Positions 40,795 to 50,137 of a stretch of 64,000 bases of DNA are shown here, in pieces. Source of the DNA: Gottfriedia sp042886615 (GTDB lineage: Bacteria > Bacillota > Bacilli > Bacillales > Bacillaceae_G); assembly GCF_042886615.1 (NCBI RefSeq), contig NZ_JBHVQN010000001.1:992001-1056000 (forward strand). Direction: 5' to 3'. Under the pieces are notes generated by a model that was not told where the DNA came from, made no database searches, and saw only the letters and a program-made list of their open reading frames with translations. The position numbers were made by a program, and so were the translations under genes. Positions within the stretch are counted from its first letter, which is position 1. Each line of letters opens with the position of its first letter.

Positions 40795-41565
40795 TTGGCG
40801 GGAATTGATTCAATAAAGGAGATTATCTATATTTATGGTGATAACCATAATCATTGCTTTATAACTTCAGGCATAAATTATAAAGAGTTTGTTCAAGGAC
40901 TTCCTTTTCCTCTTCAAAACATTCTTTTGCTAAAACACGATATTCAATGGTCCGAATTTAATTTAAATTCCTCTTTTTATTATGTTGAAAGAGAAGATAT
41001 TAATAAATTTATATTAGAACATAGTGAACATGACGACCTTTGTTGGATCGATTTTGAAGAATTAGCAGATTTAGATGAGCTAGAGCCTAAAGAAATTGCA
41101 GAATTACTGTATCTTGCTCACAAAAAAGAACCATTACAAAAACCTTTTATACCGAGATTAAACAATTCTTTTGCATACATGAACATAAGTGATGGAATGT
41201 ATCAAAAGGTTTATTATAAACGAACTAATGACTTTATTTTTATGCTTTGTAATGTCATATCATATAAAATTACACAACTTCAGAGAAGAAGTTTAAATAT
41301 ATTTAATCGTTCTAAACAAATTAATCCAATCAATATTAAATTAATGTTGACATTATATCCTTTAATGGAAGATGGATTAATAATTGATCTAAGTGAGAGA
41401 GTTGAAAATAGAAAAGTAATCGAAATCCCCATTTTCCGAGTTGATTTTTATTCTGGTGTAGATGAAATTTTAGAAAATGTTGAGGAGTATCGTGAACTCA
41501 CAAATCATATTGCAAATTTAACTTATTCAAAGAAAGATGACGAATGGTCTGTAGTTCAAGTTTAA
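40795..41565 (+). CDS. Hypothetical 256-residue protein
   Basis: Soluble protein, acidic in the first half (DLCWIDFEELADLDELEPKE) and basic later (QLQRRSLNIFNRSKQ). It contains no motif I know. The start is assigned to TTG at 40795 because AAAGGTGG lies eight bases upstream; a GTG at 40783 overlaps that site. It has no signal peptide or membrane helix. It is followed by the unusually long hairpin at 41669. Confidence 0.65.
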   Translation: MAGIDSIKEIIYIYGDNHNHCFITSGINYKEFVQGLPFPLQNILLLKHDIQWSEFNLNSSFYYVEREDINKFILEHSEHDDLCWIDFEELADLDELEPKEIAELLYLAHKKEPLQKPFIPRLNNSFAYMNISDGMYQKVYYKRTNDFIFMLCNVISYKITQLQRRSLNIFNRSKQINPINIKLMLTLYPLMEDGLIIDLSERVENRKVIEIPIFRVDFYSGVDEILENVEEYRELTNHIANLTYSKKDDEWSVVQV

Positions 41566-41668
41566 AGAAATTAATTGTCTTTCGATTTGTGATGTTATCT
41601 TATATTGAAAATTCCAATAAGAAGATGATGAACAATGGAGTAAGTGACGTTTGTAAAAGAATTTAAAT

Positions 41669-41748
41669 GGACCTTTAAGGTCCTTTCAGTGTGTAGATGA
41701 AGTACAGAAAGTTTCTATTCTGAAAGGACCTAAAAGGTCTTTTTTTGC
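41669..41748 (+). terminator. Long hairpin terminator after the 256-residue gene
   Basis: A 21-bp near-perfect stem: GGACCTTT.AGGTCCTTTCAG pairs with CTGAAAGGACCT.AAAGGTC around a loop of about 30 bases, followed by seven T residues. The left arm itself contains the palindrome GGACCTTTAAGGTCC. Confidence 0.8.
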
Positions 41749-41765
41749 TTATTTATAATCTATTC

Positions 41766-42119
41766 TTAAAGAATTGCACTTAAGACAATTAATAAATTAT
41801 AGAAAATAGTTACAATTACCGAAAATAATCCAAATCCAATTGCTGTATATCCTAAAGTGGAATGACCTTTAGTTACAGAGTATATTCCAAGTGCAATTCC
41901 AACAATCCCAAATATAACAGGCATTAAAAATAACGAAAATAGTGAAAAAAATAGAGCTACGTATCCAATTACAATTCCAGAGGCATGAGATTTATCTGAA
42001 GTTGTTTCCGAATAAAACACATTCCTTGTGGGATAAAACTCTGCACTATATTCTTCATTTTGATCCTTTGGTAAATTGTGATTACGTTTATGTTCATTAT
42101 GCTTTTTATGACGATACAT
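41766..42119 (-). CDS. DUF4190-type membrane protein
   Basis: 117 residues. A hydrophilic His/Lys/Asn-rich N-terminus of about 45 residues is followed by two to three membrane helices. The pattern GIVIGYVALFFSLFSLFLMP, then VGIALGIYSVTKG, then GYTAIGFGLFSVIVTI fits DUF4190. Function unknown. AAAGGAG lies nine bases before the ATG. Divergent from fhs. Confidence 0.75.
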   Translation of the reverse strand: MYRHKKHNEHKRNHNLPKDQNEEYSAEFYPTRNVFYSETTSDKSHASGIVIGYVALFFSLFSLFLMPVIFGIVGIALGIYSVTKGHSTLGYTAIGFGLFSVIVTIFYNLLIVLSAIL

Positions 42120-42302
42120 AAAATTACACTCCTTTCTTTTAATGCCTTATCTTTAGTATGTAACTTTGAATTCCATTGATAAGTAGAAAGTATTAGTAAT
42201 TTTAAATGATATGATTAAAGAATTTTGAATTTTTAAAAATGAATTTTTTGTAAAATTGTGCTATAATTTTGATTATAATGAAGTGCAATTGGAGATGATT
42301 GA

Positions 42303-43982
42303 ATGAGTCAAATTAAGTCAGATTTAGAAATTGCTTTTGAATCAGAAATGAAAAAAATAACTGAAATTGCAGATAATTTAAATCTTTTTGATGAAGAAGT
42401 TGAAAACTATGGTCATTATAAAGCTAAATTGTCATTATCAATTTTAGACCGATTAAAAGAAAATGAAGATGGTAAATTAATCTTAATTACTTCAATAAAT
42501 CCAACTCCTGCTGGTGAAGGTAAATCAACGGTCACTGTTGGACTTGCACAGGCTTTCCACAAAATTGGCAAAAATGCAATCGTTGCATTGCGTGAACCTT
42601 CTTTAGGGCCAACAATGGGAGTAAAAGGCGGTGCAACTGGAGGAGGCTATTCTCAAGTTTTACCAATGGACGATATTAATTTACATTTTAACGGTGATAT
42701 CCATGCCATTACTACGACGAATAATGCTTTAGCAGCATTTATTGATAATCATATCCATCAAGGAAATGAACTTGAAATTGATGTGCGTAGAATTACTTGG
42801 AAGAGAGTAGTCGATTTAAATGATCGCGCTTTAAGAAATGTGATTGTAGGTTTAGGTGGTCCATCTGGTGGAGTTCCAAGAGAAGATGGCTTTGATATAA
42901 CGGTTGCTTCTGAAATTATGGCAGTTCTTTGTTTAGCGACATCAATTCAAGACTTAAAAGAAAGACTTAAACGAATTGTTGTAGCCTATACTATACTTAA
43001 AACGCCAGTAACTGTTGGAGATTTAAAAGTAGAAGGTGCGCTTGCATTATTACTTAAAGACGCAATTAAACCAAATCTTGTTCAAACGATTGAACACACT
43101 CCAGCAATTATTCATGGTGGTCCATTTGCTAATATTGCTCATGGTTGTAACAGTGTAATTGCAACTAAAATGGCAATGAAATTAGGGGAATATGTTGTAA
43201 CGGAAGCAGGTTTTGGTGCAGATTTAGGAGCAGAAAAATTCTTAAATATTAAAACTAGAGCTTTAGGAGTTACACCTGATGCAGTTGTGATTGTTGCAAC
43301 AATTAGAGCATTAAAAATGCATGGTGGAGTCAACAAAAATGAATTGTCTAATGAAAACGCTTTAGCAGTTAAAGATGGAATTCAAAACCTTGAAAAGCAC
43401 GTAGAAACAGTTCTCAAATTCAATGTACCTGTTGTTGTAGCTATTAATAAATTTATTTCTGACACAGAAGAAGAAATTAGCGTATTAAAACAATGGGGAC
43501 AAGACAACGGCATTAAGATCGTCTTAACTGAAGTATGGGAACATGGTGGTAAAGGTGGCGTAGAGCTAGCTGAATCTCTTGTAAATATGTTAAAAAATCC
43601 TAAAGAAAAATTTAATTATTTATATGAATTATCTGATTCAATTGAAAATAAAATAGAAAAAATTGCAAAAGAAGTATATGGTGCAGATGGAGTGAATATT
43701 TCTCCTAAAGCAAAAAAACAAATTTTGGAATTTAATGAAAATGGTTGGGGCAACCTACCAATTTGTATGGCAAAATCTCAATATTCTTTATCAGACCAAC
43801 CAAGTTTAGTTGGAAGACCTTCTGGTTTTAAAGTAGAAATAAGAGAACTTAAAGCATCAATTGGTGCAGGTTTTATTGTTGCACTAACAGGAAACGTAAT
43901 GACAATGCCAGGTTTACCGAAAAAACCAGCAGCATTAAATATGGACGTAGATGAACTAGGACGTCCAAAAGGATTGTTTTAA
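42303..43982 (+). CDS. fhs: Formate-tetrahydrofolate ligase
   Basis: 559 residues, the family's full length. The ATP site TPAGEGKST (about 68-76) and the strongly conserved LREPSLGPTMGVKGGATGG are intact, as are the C-terminal GNVMTMPGLPKKPAA and LGRPKGLF ends. It makes 10-formyl-THF from formate, THF and ATP and feeds purine and formyl-Met synthesis. GGAGATG precedes the ATG. TATAAT-like blocks lie at 42262 and 42274. Monocistronic. Confidence 0.96.
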   Translation: MSQIKSDLEIAFESEMKKITEIADNLNLFDEEVENYGHYKAKLSLSILDRLKENEDGKLILITSINPTPAGEGKSTVTVGLAQAFHKIGKNAIVALREPSLGPTMGVKGGATGGGYSQVLPMDDINLHFNGDIHAITTTNNALAAFIDNHIHQGNELEIDVRRITWKRVVDLNDRALRNVIVGLGGPSGGVPREDGFDITVASEIMAVLCLATSIQDLKERLKRIVVAYTILKTPVTVGDLKVEGALALLLKDAIKPNLVQTIEHTPAIIHGGPFANIAHGCNSVIATKMAMKLGEYVVTEAGFGADLGAEKFLNIKTRALGVTPDAVVIVATIRALKMHGGVNKNELSNENALAVKDGIQNLEKHVETVLKFNVPVVVAINKFISDTEEEISVLKQWGQDNGIKIVLTEVWEHGGKGGVELAESLVNMLKNPKEKFNYLYELSDSIENKIEKIAKEVYGADGVNISPKAKKQILEFNENGWGNLPICMAKSQYSLSDQPSLVGRPSGFKVEIRELKASIGAGFIVALTGNVMTMPGLPKKPAALNMDVDELGRPKGLF

Positions 43983-44000
43983 TTAACTTAATAATTCTAA

Positions 44001-44038
44001 CTGAAAAATATACTCGCATTTGATGCGAGTTTTTTCAG
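44001..44038 (+). terminator. Terminator of fhs
   Basis: CTGAAAAA.ACTCGCAT, TTG, ATGCGAGTTTTTTCAG: a stem extended by complementary A and T tracts. Confidence 0.9.
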
Positions 44039-44090
44039 TATGAGTTAGTGTTAAGGAAACAAAATACATCTTAATAGGGGAGATGCTCAT

Positions 44091-46325
44091 TTGATCAAGT
44101 TAGCTAAGTATTTAAAAGCATTTAGTACAAGCGTAATTTTAGCTATTTTATTCTTATTTGGTCAGGCCATGTGTGATTTGAACTTACCTAACTATATGTC
44201 CGAAATCGTAAACAATGGTATTCAGCAAAATGGTATATTGCATGTTGCACCAGATGCAATTAGTCAAAAAGGTATGAAATTAATGACTACTTTTATGACA
44301 GATAAAGAAAAAGAAATTGTAATGAATAATTATGATTTGAAATCTACAACTGATAAAAACTCAAAAGGAAAAACATACATAAGTATTTACAAAAAGGCAG
44401 ATCAGAACATATACGTAAAGAAAAAATTAAATAAGAATGTAGAAAAACAACTTGATCAATCATTTGGTACTTCTACTTGGACGTTATTTAATATAATCCA
44501 AGAAGAATCTGCTCGAAAAGTCAGTCATGCACAAACTAGCAGTACGCCGCGTTCAAATAAGATTAATTTAACAAAACTATATGAGTTGCAACCAATGTTT
44601 GATAAACTTTCCAAAAATGCGATAATTAATGCTCATAATAAAGCTGTTTCATCGGATAAAACCTTACTAACTCAAAGTGGTATTATGATGACGAAAGCAT
44701 TTTATACTGAATTAGGCGTTAATTTGAACAAAATAGGAAATTTATATATCGTTAAAATTGGATTGATTATGATTGCGATTGCTTTACTTGGCGGAATAGC
44801 AACAGTTTTAGTCAGCTTCTTGTCCTCAAGAATTGCCTCTGGTGTTGCTAGGAATTTACGTAAAGATGTTTTCCAAAAAATTGAAAGTTTTTCAAACAAT
44901 GAATTTGATAAATTTTCAACGGCATCTCTGATTACAAGATGTACGAATGATGTAATGCAAATTCAAACTCTTTTAATGATGGGGATACGAATGCTCTGTT
45001 ATGCACCAATTATGGGAATTGGCGGTATCATAATGGCAATTAATAAATCTGCTTCAATGAGCTGGATTATTGCATTAGCTGTTATCGTTCTACTTTCTTT
45101 AATTATGGTAATTATGACAGTTGCAATTCCAAAGTTTAAACTAATTCAAAAACTAATAGATAAATTAAATCTAGTTTCAAGAGAAAATTTAACGGGATTG
45201 ATGGTGATTAGAGCTTTTGGAAATGCTTTACATGAAAAAAATCGATTCCAAGAGGTAAACAGCGAATTAACGAAAACGAATTTATTTGTCAATCGAATCA
45301 TGACAATAATGATGCCTTCAATGATGTTGATTATGAATGGCTCATCACTATTAATTATCTGGGTTGGTGCACATCAAATTGCTAAATCTAATATGCAAGT
45401 TGGCGATATGATCGCATTTATGCAATATGCAATGCAAATCATCACAGCATTTTTAATGATTTCGATCATGTTTATCCTTGTTCCTAGAGCAGCTGTTTCT
45501 GGTGCACGTATTTCAGAAGTATTGTCTACTGACGTATCAATTATCGATCCAGAGTTTCATAAAAACTTTGAAGCAGATAAAAAAGGATTTGTTGAATTTA
45601 AAAATGTTTGTTTCCGATATGAAGGTGCTGAAAATGATGTACTAAATAATATTTCATTTGTTGCAAAGCCAGGACAAACAACTGCCATTATTGGTCCAAC
45701 TGGTTCGGGGAAATCAACAATTGCAAATTTAATATTACGTTTTTATGATGTTTCCAAAGGTGAAGTCTTAGTTGATGGTGTAGATCTAAGAGAAGTAAAG
45801 CAAAAGGATTTACGCACTAAAATAGGGTATGTACCTCAAAAAGGTCTATTACTAACAGGGACAATTGCTTCTAATCTAAAATACGGAAATAAAAATATTT
45901 CTGATGAAGAAATGGAAATGGTAGCCCAAATCGCTCAGGCTAGTGAATTTATCTCTCAAAAAGAAGGGGAATTTAATGCTGAAATTTCTCAAGGAGGAGA
46001 TAATGTTTCAGGTGGTCAAAAACAAAGAATTTCAATCGCTCGGGCTTTAGCAAGGAAACCCGAAATTCTTATTTTTGACGATAGTTTCTCTGCGCTTGAT
46101 TTTAAGACGGATTTTGCTCTAAGAAAAGCGTTAAATGAAGAGATAGAATGGGCAACGATGATCATCATTGCCCAACGTGTAAATACGATCATGAATGCTG
46201 AGCATATTGTTGTTTTAGATAATGGTAGGATTGTAGGCCAAGGTACTCATAAAGAACTTCTGAAAAGTTGCCCAGAATACTTAGAAATTGCTTCATCGCA
46301 GTTATCCAAGGAGGAATTAGCATGA
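44091..46325 (+). CDS. Heterodimeric ABC exporter, subunit with degenerate ATP site and large extracellular insert
   Basis: 744 residues. The first helix (about 13-33) is followed by an extracellular insert of about 175 residues (about 45-218), then TM2 onward (YIVKIGLIMIAIALLGG) and the nucleotide-binding domain: Walker A GPTGSGKST, signature VSGGQKQR, Walker B ILIFDDSFSALD. The catalytic Glu after Walker B is Asp, and the switch His is Gln (IIAQRVNTI), so this NBD supplies the degenerate site, as in other heterodimeric exporters (TM287/288-like). TTG start with GGGGAG eight bases upstream. The stop overlaps the partner's ATG by four bases. Confidence 0.88.
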   Translation: MIKLAKYLKAFSTSVILAILFLFGQAMCDLNLPNYMSEIVNNGIQQNGILHVAPDAISQKGMKLMTTFMTDKEKEIVMNNYDLKSTTDKNSKGKTYISIYKKADQNIYVKKKLNKNVEKQLDQSFGTSTWTLFNIIQEESARKVSHAQTSSTPRSNKINLTKLYELQPMFDKLSKNAIINAHNKAVSSDKTLLTQSGIMMTKAFYTELGVNLNKIGNLYIVKIGLIMIAIALLGGIATVLVSFLSSRIASGVARNLRKDVFQKIESFSNNEFDKFSTASLITRCTNDVMQIQTLLMMGIRMLCYAPIMGIGGIIMAINKSASMSWIIALAVIVLLSLIMVIMTVAIPKFKLIQKLIDKLNLVSRENLTGLMVIRAFGNALHEKNRFQEVNSELTKTNLFVNRIMTIMMPSMMLIMNGSSLLIIWVGAHQIAKSNMQVGDMIAFMQYAMQIITAFLMISIMFILVPRAAVSGARISEVLSTDVSIIDPEFHKNFEADKKGFVEFKNVCFRYEGAENDVLNNISFVAKPGQTTAIIGPTGSGKSTIANLILRFYDVSKGEVLVDGVDLREVKQKDLRTKIGYVPQKGLLLTGTIASNLKYGNKNISDEEMEMVAQIAQASEFISQKEGEFNAEISQGGDNVSGGQKQRISIARALARKPEILIFDDSFSALDFKTDFALRKALNEEIEWATMIIIAQRVNTIMNAEHIVVLDNGRIVGQGTHKELLKSCPEYLEIASSQLSKEELA

Positions 46326-48196
46326 GCAATTCTAATAAAAATACTTTTCAAAATCAGGGCGGTGGTCGCGGACCCGGTCAAATGTTTGGTAGAAATATTC
46401 CAATGGCGCCAGGTCAAAAAGCGAAAGATTTTAAAGGTTCGATGGCAAAATTGATGGGTTATTTAGGAGCGCACAAAAAGACAATCATTTTTGTTTTTTT
46501 ACTAGCAATTATTTCAACTGTTTTTACAATACTAGGGCCAAAAATTCTTGGTAAAGCGACAGATGAAATTTTTTCTGGTGTGATGAAACAAATTAGCGGT
46601 AGTGGAAAAATTAACTTTGGGAAAATAAGTGTAATTGGTTTATGGTTAATCGGTTTATATTTATTAAGCTCACTTTTTGCATATTTTCAAGGCTATGTAA
46701 TGAGTGGTGTTACGATGAAGGTAACGTATAAGCTTCGAAGTGATATAAATGATAAAATTCATAAATTACCTTTAAGTTATTTTGATCAAACTAGTCACGG
46801 TGAAGTTCTTTCTAGAATAACAAATGATGTTGATACGATTAACCAAACATTAAACCAAAGTTTAACACAAATAATTACATCGATTACTTCGATTATTGGT
46901 ATAACAATTATGATGATTTCGATCAGCTGGCAACTCACTTTAGTTGCACTATGCATATTACCTCTTTCAATGGTATTTGTCATGATGATCGTTAAAAAAT
47001 CTCAAAAACATTTTATTAACCAGCAAAGATATTTAGGAAAAGTAAATGGACATGTTGAAGAAATGTTAGGAAATCATGTTTTAGTAAAAGCATTTAGTGG
47101 TGAAGAAGCATCTACAAAAGCTTTTAGTGAGTATAATGATGAGTTATATAAATCGGCATGGAGAGCGAATTTTCTATCAGGACTTATGATTCCAATCACA
47201 GCTTTTATTGGAAACATTGGCTACGTTGCTATTTGTATATTAGGTGGATATTTTACTGCAAATGGATCAATGACAGTTGGAGGAATTCAAGCTTTCATTC
47301 AGTATGTTCGTTCATTTACGCAGCCAATTTCACAAATTGCTAATATTTCAAATATACTTCAACAAACTGCAGCTGCTGCAGAAAGAGTATTTGAATTTTT
47401 AGAAGAGAAAGAAGAAGTACCTGAAGTAACAAATGCCCTATCAATTAAGCATAATGACGTTATTAGTGATGTTCGCTTTCATCATGTTGCTTTTGGTTAT
47501 ACACATGAAAAAATGATTATTCATGATTTTAATTTAGTCGTTAAACCTGGCCAAAAAATTGCAATAGTTGGGCCAACTGGAGCTGGTAAATCAACAATTG
47601 TAAATTTAATAATGCGGTTTTATGATGTGAATAGCGGGGAAATCACAATTGGTGGACATAACATAAAGAATTTTAAACGGGATGAACTTAGATCATTATT
47701 TGGAATGGTTCTGCAGGATACTTGGCTATTTAATGGTACTATAGCAGAGAATATCCGTTTTGGAAGACTTAATGCAACGGATGAAGAAGTTAAAAACGCC
47801 TCTATTTCTGCTCAATCTGATCACTTTATTAGAGCCTTGCCTGATGGATACAATATGATCCTTAACGAAGAAGTGAATAATATATCCCAAGGTCAAAAAC
47901 AGCTGATCACGATTGCTCGAGCAATTTTGGCAGATCCTGAAATATTAATTTTAGATGAAGCAACAAGTAGTGTTGATACGAGAACTGAAGCGCTCATTCA
48001 AAAAGCAATGGATAATTTAATGGTAGGAAGAACAAGTTTTGTGATTGCACATCGCCTTTCGACTATTCGAAATGCAGATTTGATTCTTTGTATGAAGGAT
48101 GGCGATATTATTGAACAAGGTACGCATGATGAATTAATGGAAAAAGAAGGTTTCTACGCAAATCTTTATAATAGCCAATTTGAGATAGTTAAATAA
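46322..48196 (+). CDS. Heterodimeric ABC exporter, catalytic subunit
   Basis: 624 residues. A Gly/Gln/Arg-rich N-terminus (QNQGGGRGPGQMF) precedes six helices (starting near HKKTIIFVFLLAII) and an NBD. Walker A GPTGAGKST, Walker B ILILDEATSSVD with catalytic Glu, switch His in AHRLSTI. The signature is ISQGQKQL instead of LSGGQ. That pattern is the mirror of the partner: one consensus and one degenerate ATP site per dimer. Probably a multidrug or lipid exporter; substrate not evident. ATGA overlap with the upstream gene and AAGGAGG before the ATG indicate coupled translation. Confidence 0.9.
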   Translation: MSNSNKNTFQNQGGGRGPGQMFGRNIPMAPGQKAKDFKGSMAKLMGYLGAHKKTIIFVFLLAIISTVFTILGPKILGKATDEIFSGVMKQISGSGKINFGKISVIGLWLIGLYLLSSLFAYFQGYVMSGVTMKVTYKLRSDINDKIHKLPLSYFDQTSHGEVLSRITNDVDTINQTLNQSLTQIITSITSIIGITIMMISISWQLTLVALCILPLSMVFVMMIVKKSQKHFINQQRYLGKVNGHVEEMLGNHVLVKAFSGEEASTKAFSEYNDELYKSAWRANFLSGLMIPITAFIGNIGYVAICILGGYFTANGSMTVGGIQAFIQYVRSFTQPISQIANISNILQQTAAAAERVFEFLEEKEEVPEVTNALSIKHNDVISDVRFHHVAFGYTHEKMIIHDFNLVVKPGQKIAIVGPTGAGKSTIVNLIMRFYDVNSGEITIGGHNIKNFKRDELRSLFGMVLQDTWLFNGTIAENIRFGRLNATDEEVKNASISAQSDHFIRALPDGYNMILNEEVNNISQGQKQLITIARAILADPEILILDEATSSVDTRTEALIQKAMDNLMVGRTSFVIAHRLSTIRNADLILCMKDGDIIEQGTHDELMEKEGFYANLYNSQFEIVK

Positions 48197-48202
48197 AAAT
48201 TG

Positions 48203-48247
48203 ATCCGATAAAATTTGAATCAAGATGATTTTATCGGATTATTTTTT
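48203..48247 (+). terminator. Terminator of the ABC exporter operon
   Basis: ATCCGATAAAAT pairs with ATTTTATCGGAT around a 13-base loop, followed by TATTTTTT. Confidence 0.85.
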
Positions 48248-48323
48248 GTGTTGTTCGTTTATTATGATACATAATAGAAAATAAACGAATTAAAGGAATC
48301 TATAGATTAAAGGAGTTTAGAAA

Positions 48324-48851
48324 ATGTTTGATCCGACCGCTTTTGATAATATGAAGGTTGTAATAGAAGGGCTTATATATGACAAAGATCTAGACGGAGA
48401 ATATGAAATCATCGATCGAAATGACTTTGTTAATCTTTCCAAGATGGATCGATTATTCTCAATTAAATTTAGAAAGTTAAACAAGTTGATTAAGACAACA
48501 AGTTGCAAATTTTCAATGAGTACAACAGCTAGTGATTTATATAATGAATTAATTAATGGAAATACTGAAGTAGGTTGTTATATTGAAATTGAATTTTCCT
48601 TTCCTAAACCATTAGAAATCGAAATCATTCAAAGAAGTCTACTTTTATTTCAAAATAAGACAAATGAACAATTCACTCCATTTTATAACATTAAACACTC
48701 AATTTTAGATAAAAATATCATTGAATCGTCAGTAAACATAAAATTTCAAAATAAAATGACCGAAGATGACTTCGATCTAATAGAAGAATTGGTACATAAT
48801 ACAGAAATAATGTTACAATGGTACGATGAGCAAATATTAAAGGAGATTTAA
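48324..48851 (+). CDS. Hypothetical 175-residue protein, co-translated with a DEAD-box helicase
   Basis: Soluble acidic protein with mixed alpha/beta prediction: MKVVIEGLIYDKDLDGEYEI and later EVGCYIEIEFSFPKPLEIEI look like beta strands. I do not recognise a family. AAAGGAG precedes the ATG. Its TAA directly abuts the ATG of the helicase at 48852, and the helicase ribosome-binding site (AAGGAG) lies inside its last codons, so the two are coupled. A role linked to RNA handling is an inference from context only. Confidence 0.65.
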   Translation: MFDPTAFDNMKVVIEGLIYDKDLDGEYEIIDRNDFVNLSKMDRLFSIKFRKLNKLIKTTSCKFSMSTTASDLYNELINGNTEVGCYIEIEFSFPKPLEIEIIQRSLLLFQNKTNEQFTPFYNIKHSILDKNIIESSVNIKFQNKMTEDDFDLIEELVHNTEIMLQWYDEQILKEI

Positions 48852-50099
48852 ATGGAACATTTTCAATTAGCAGAACAAACAATCTTAAAAATAAAAGCAA
48901 ATAATATTACGAAATGGACACCAGTTCAAGAGGAAGCAATCCCCGCGATTTTAGATGGGAACGATGTTATAGCGCAATCTCCAACAGGTACTGGTAAGAC
49001 TCTTGCATATGTTTTACCATTGATTAATAAGGTTGATGAAAAGGAAGAAAATCCTCAAATTATTATCATGGCTCCAACTCGTGAACTTGTAATGCAGATT
49101 TTTCAGGTTGTCCAAGACTATACACAAAATACAAATATAAAGGCTGCTTCAATTGTTGGTGGAGCTGATATAAAACGCCAGATTGAAAAATTAAAACAGA
49201 AGCCTAAAATTATCGTTGGTTCACCGGGTCGAATCTCACAATTAATTAAACAGAAAAAATTAAAAATGCATTGTGTTAAGACAATTGTTTTTGATGAAGT
49301 AGATGAATTATTAAAAACAGATGATCAAAAAGATTTACCGCAAATTGTCAAAGCAACAATGAAAGATCGCCAACTATTATTCTTATCTGCAACAATAACA
49401 CCGGGAGCAATGCAGTTTGCAAAAGAAACAAGTTCAAATCTAAAAGAAATTTCGATTGAGCAAAGCTTGGAAGGAAATATAGTCCATGGGTTTATTCCTT
49501 GTGAAGAAAGAGAGAAGCTAGAATTACTTAGAAGAATTGGTTCTGTTCAAAATATGAAAGCAATCGTATTTAGTAATGATCCATTTAAACTTGAAGGATT
49601 CGCTTCTAAATTAAATTTTAGAGGAATTAAAACAGCGGTACTGCATTCAAAACTAGGGAAAATGGAAAGAAGCCGAGTTTTAAAAGATCTTCAAATTGGT
49701 AAAACTACTTTACTATTTTCTACTGACGTAGCAGCACGAGGAATTGATTTACAAGAGTTACCATACGTTATAACACTTGATGTACCAGAAAAAGTTGAAC
49801 AATATACTCATCGAAGTGGCCGTGTAGGAAGAATGGGTAAACAAGGTACTGTTATAAACTTGGTAACACCTCGAGAGAAAAAGAACTTATTTAGCTTAAG
49901 AGGAACGCAAAAATTGTTTTTTGAACATTTAACGGTTTCACACGGTGAAATACAAAAAATCGAAATGAAAGAAAAACAATTGAATGATGATCAATCAAAT
50001 GAAAATCAATCAAATGAAAAAAGAACCAAACCAGTTTCGAATCAAAACAAAAAACCTGTTTCGAGCAAAAATAAACCAATAAAAAAGATTAAAAAATAA
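48852..50099 (+). CDS. DEAD-box ATP-dependent RNA helicase (YfmL-like)
   Basis: 415 residues. Q motif region NITKWTPVQEEAIPAI, motif I SPTGTGKT, Ia PTRELVMQ, motif II DEVD in place of DEAD, motif III SAT, and C-terminal IV-VI with STDVAARGIDLQ and HRSGRVGRMG. The tail is Asn/Lys-rich and basic (NQNKKPVSSKNKPIKKIKK), suited to RNA binding. The size and context suggest YfmL of bacilli, which affects ribosome biogenesis and cold growth, but I am not sure of the orthologue. The DEVD variant is known to be tolerated in the family. Confidence 0.85.
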   Translation: MEHFQLAEQTILKIKANNITKWTPVQEEAIPAILDGNDVIAQSPTGTGKTLAYVLPLINKVDEKEENPQIIIMAPTRELVMQIFQVVQDYTQNTNIKAASIVGGADIKRQIEKLKQKPKIIVGSPGRISQLIKQKKLKMHCVKTIVFDEVDELLKTDDQKDLPQIVKATMKDRQLLFLSATITPGAMQFAKETSSNLKEISIEQSLEGNIVHGFIPCEEREKLELLRRIGSVQNMKAIVFSNDPFKLEGFASKLNFRGIKTAVLHSKLGKMERSRVLKDLQIGKTTLLFSTDVAARGIDLQELPYVITLDVPEKVEQYTHRSGRVGRMGKQGTVINLVTPREKKNLFSLRGTQKLFFEHLTVSHGEIQKIEMKEKQLNDDQSNENQSNEKRTKPVSNQNKKPVSSKNKPIKKIKK

Positions 50100-50100
50100 T

Positions 50101-50137
50101 AAAAACTTCAGCCAAATGGCTGAAGTTTTTTATTTTG
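50101..50137. terminator. Bidirectional terminator between the helicase and MBL genes
   Basis: AAAAACTTCAGCC, AAAT, GGCTGAAGTTTTTT. Confidence 0.9.
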
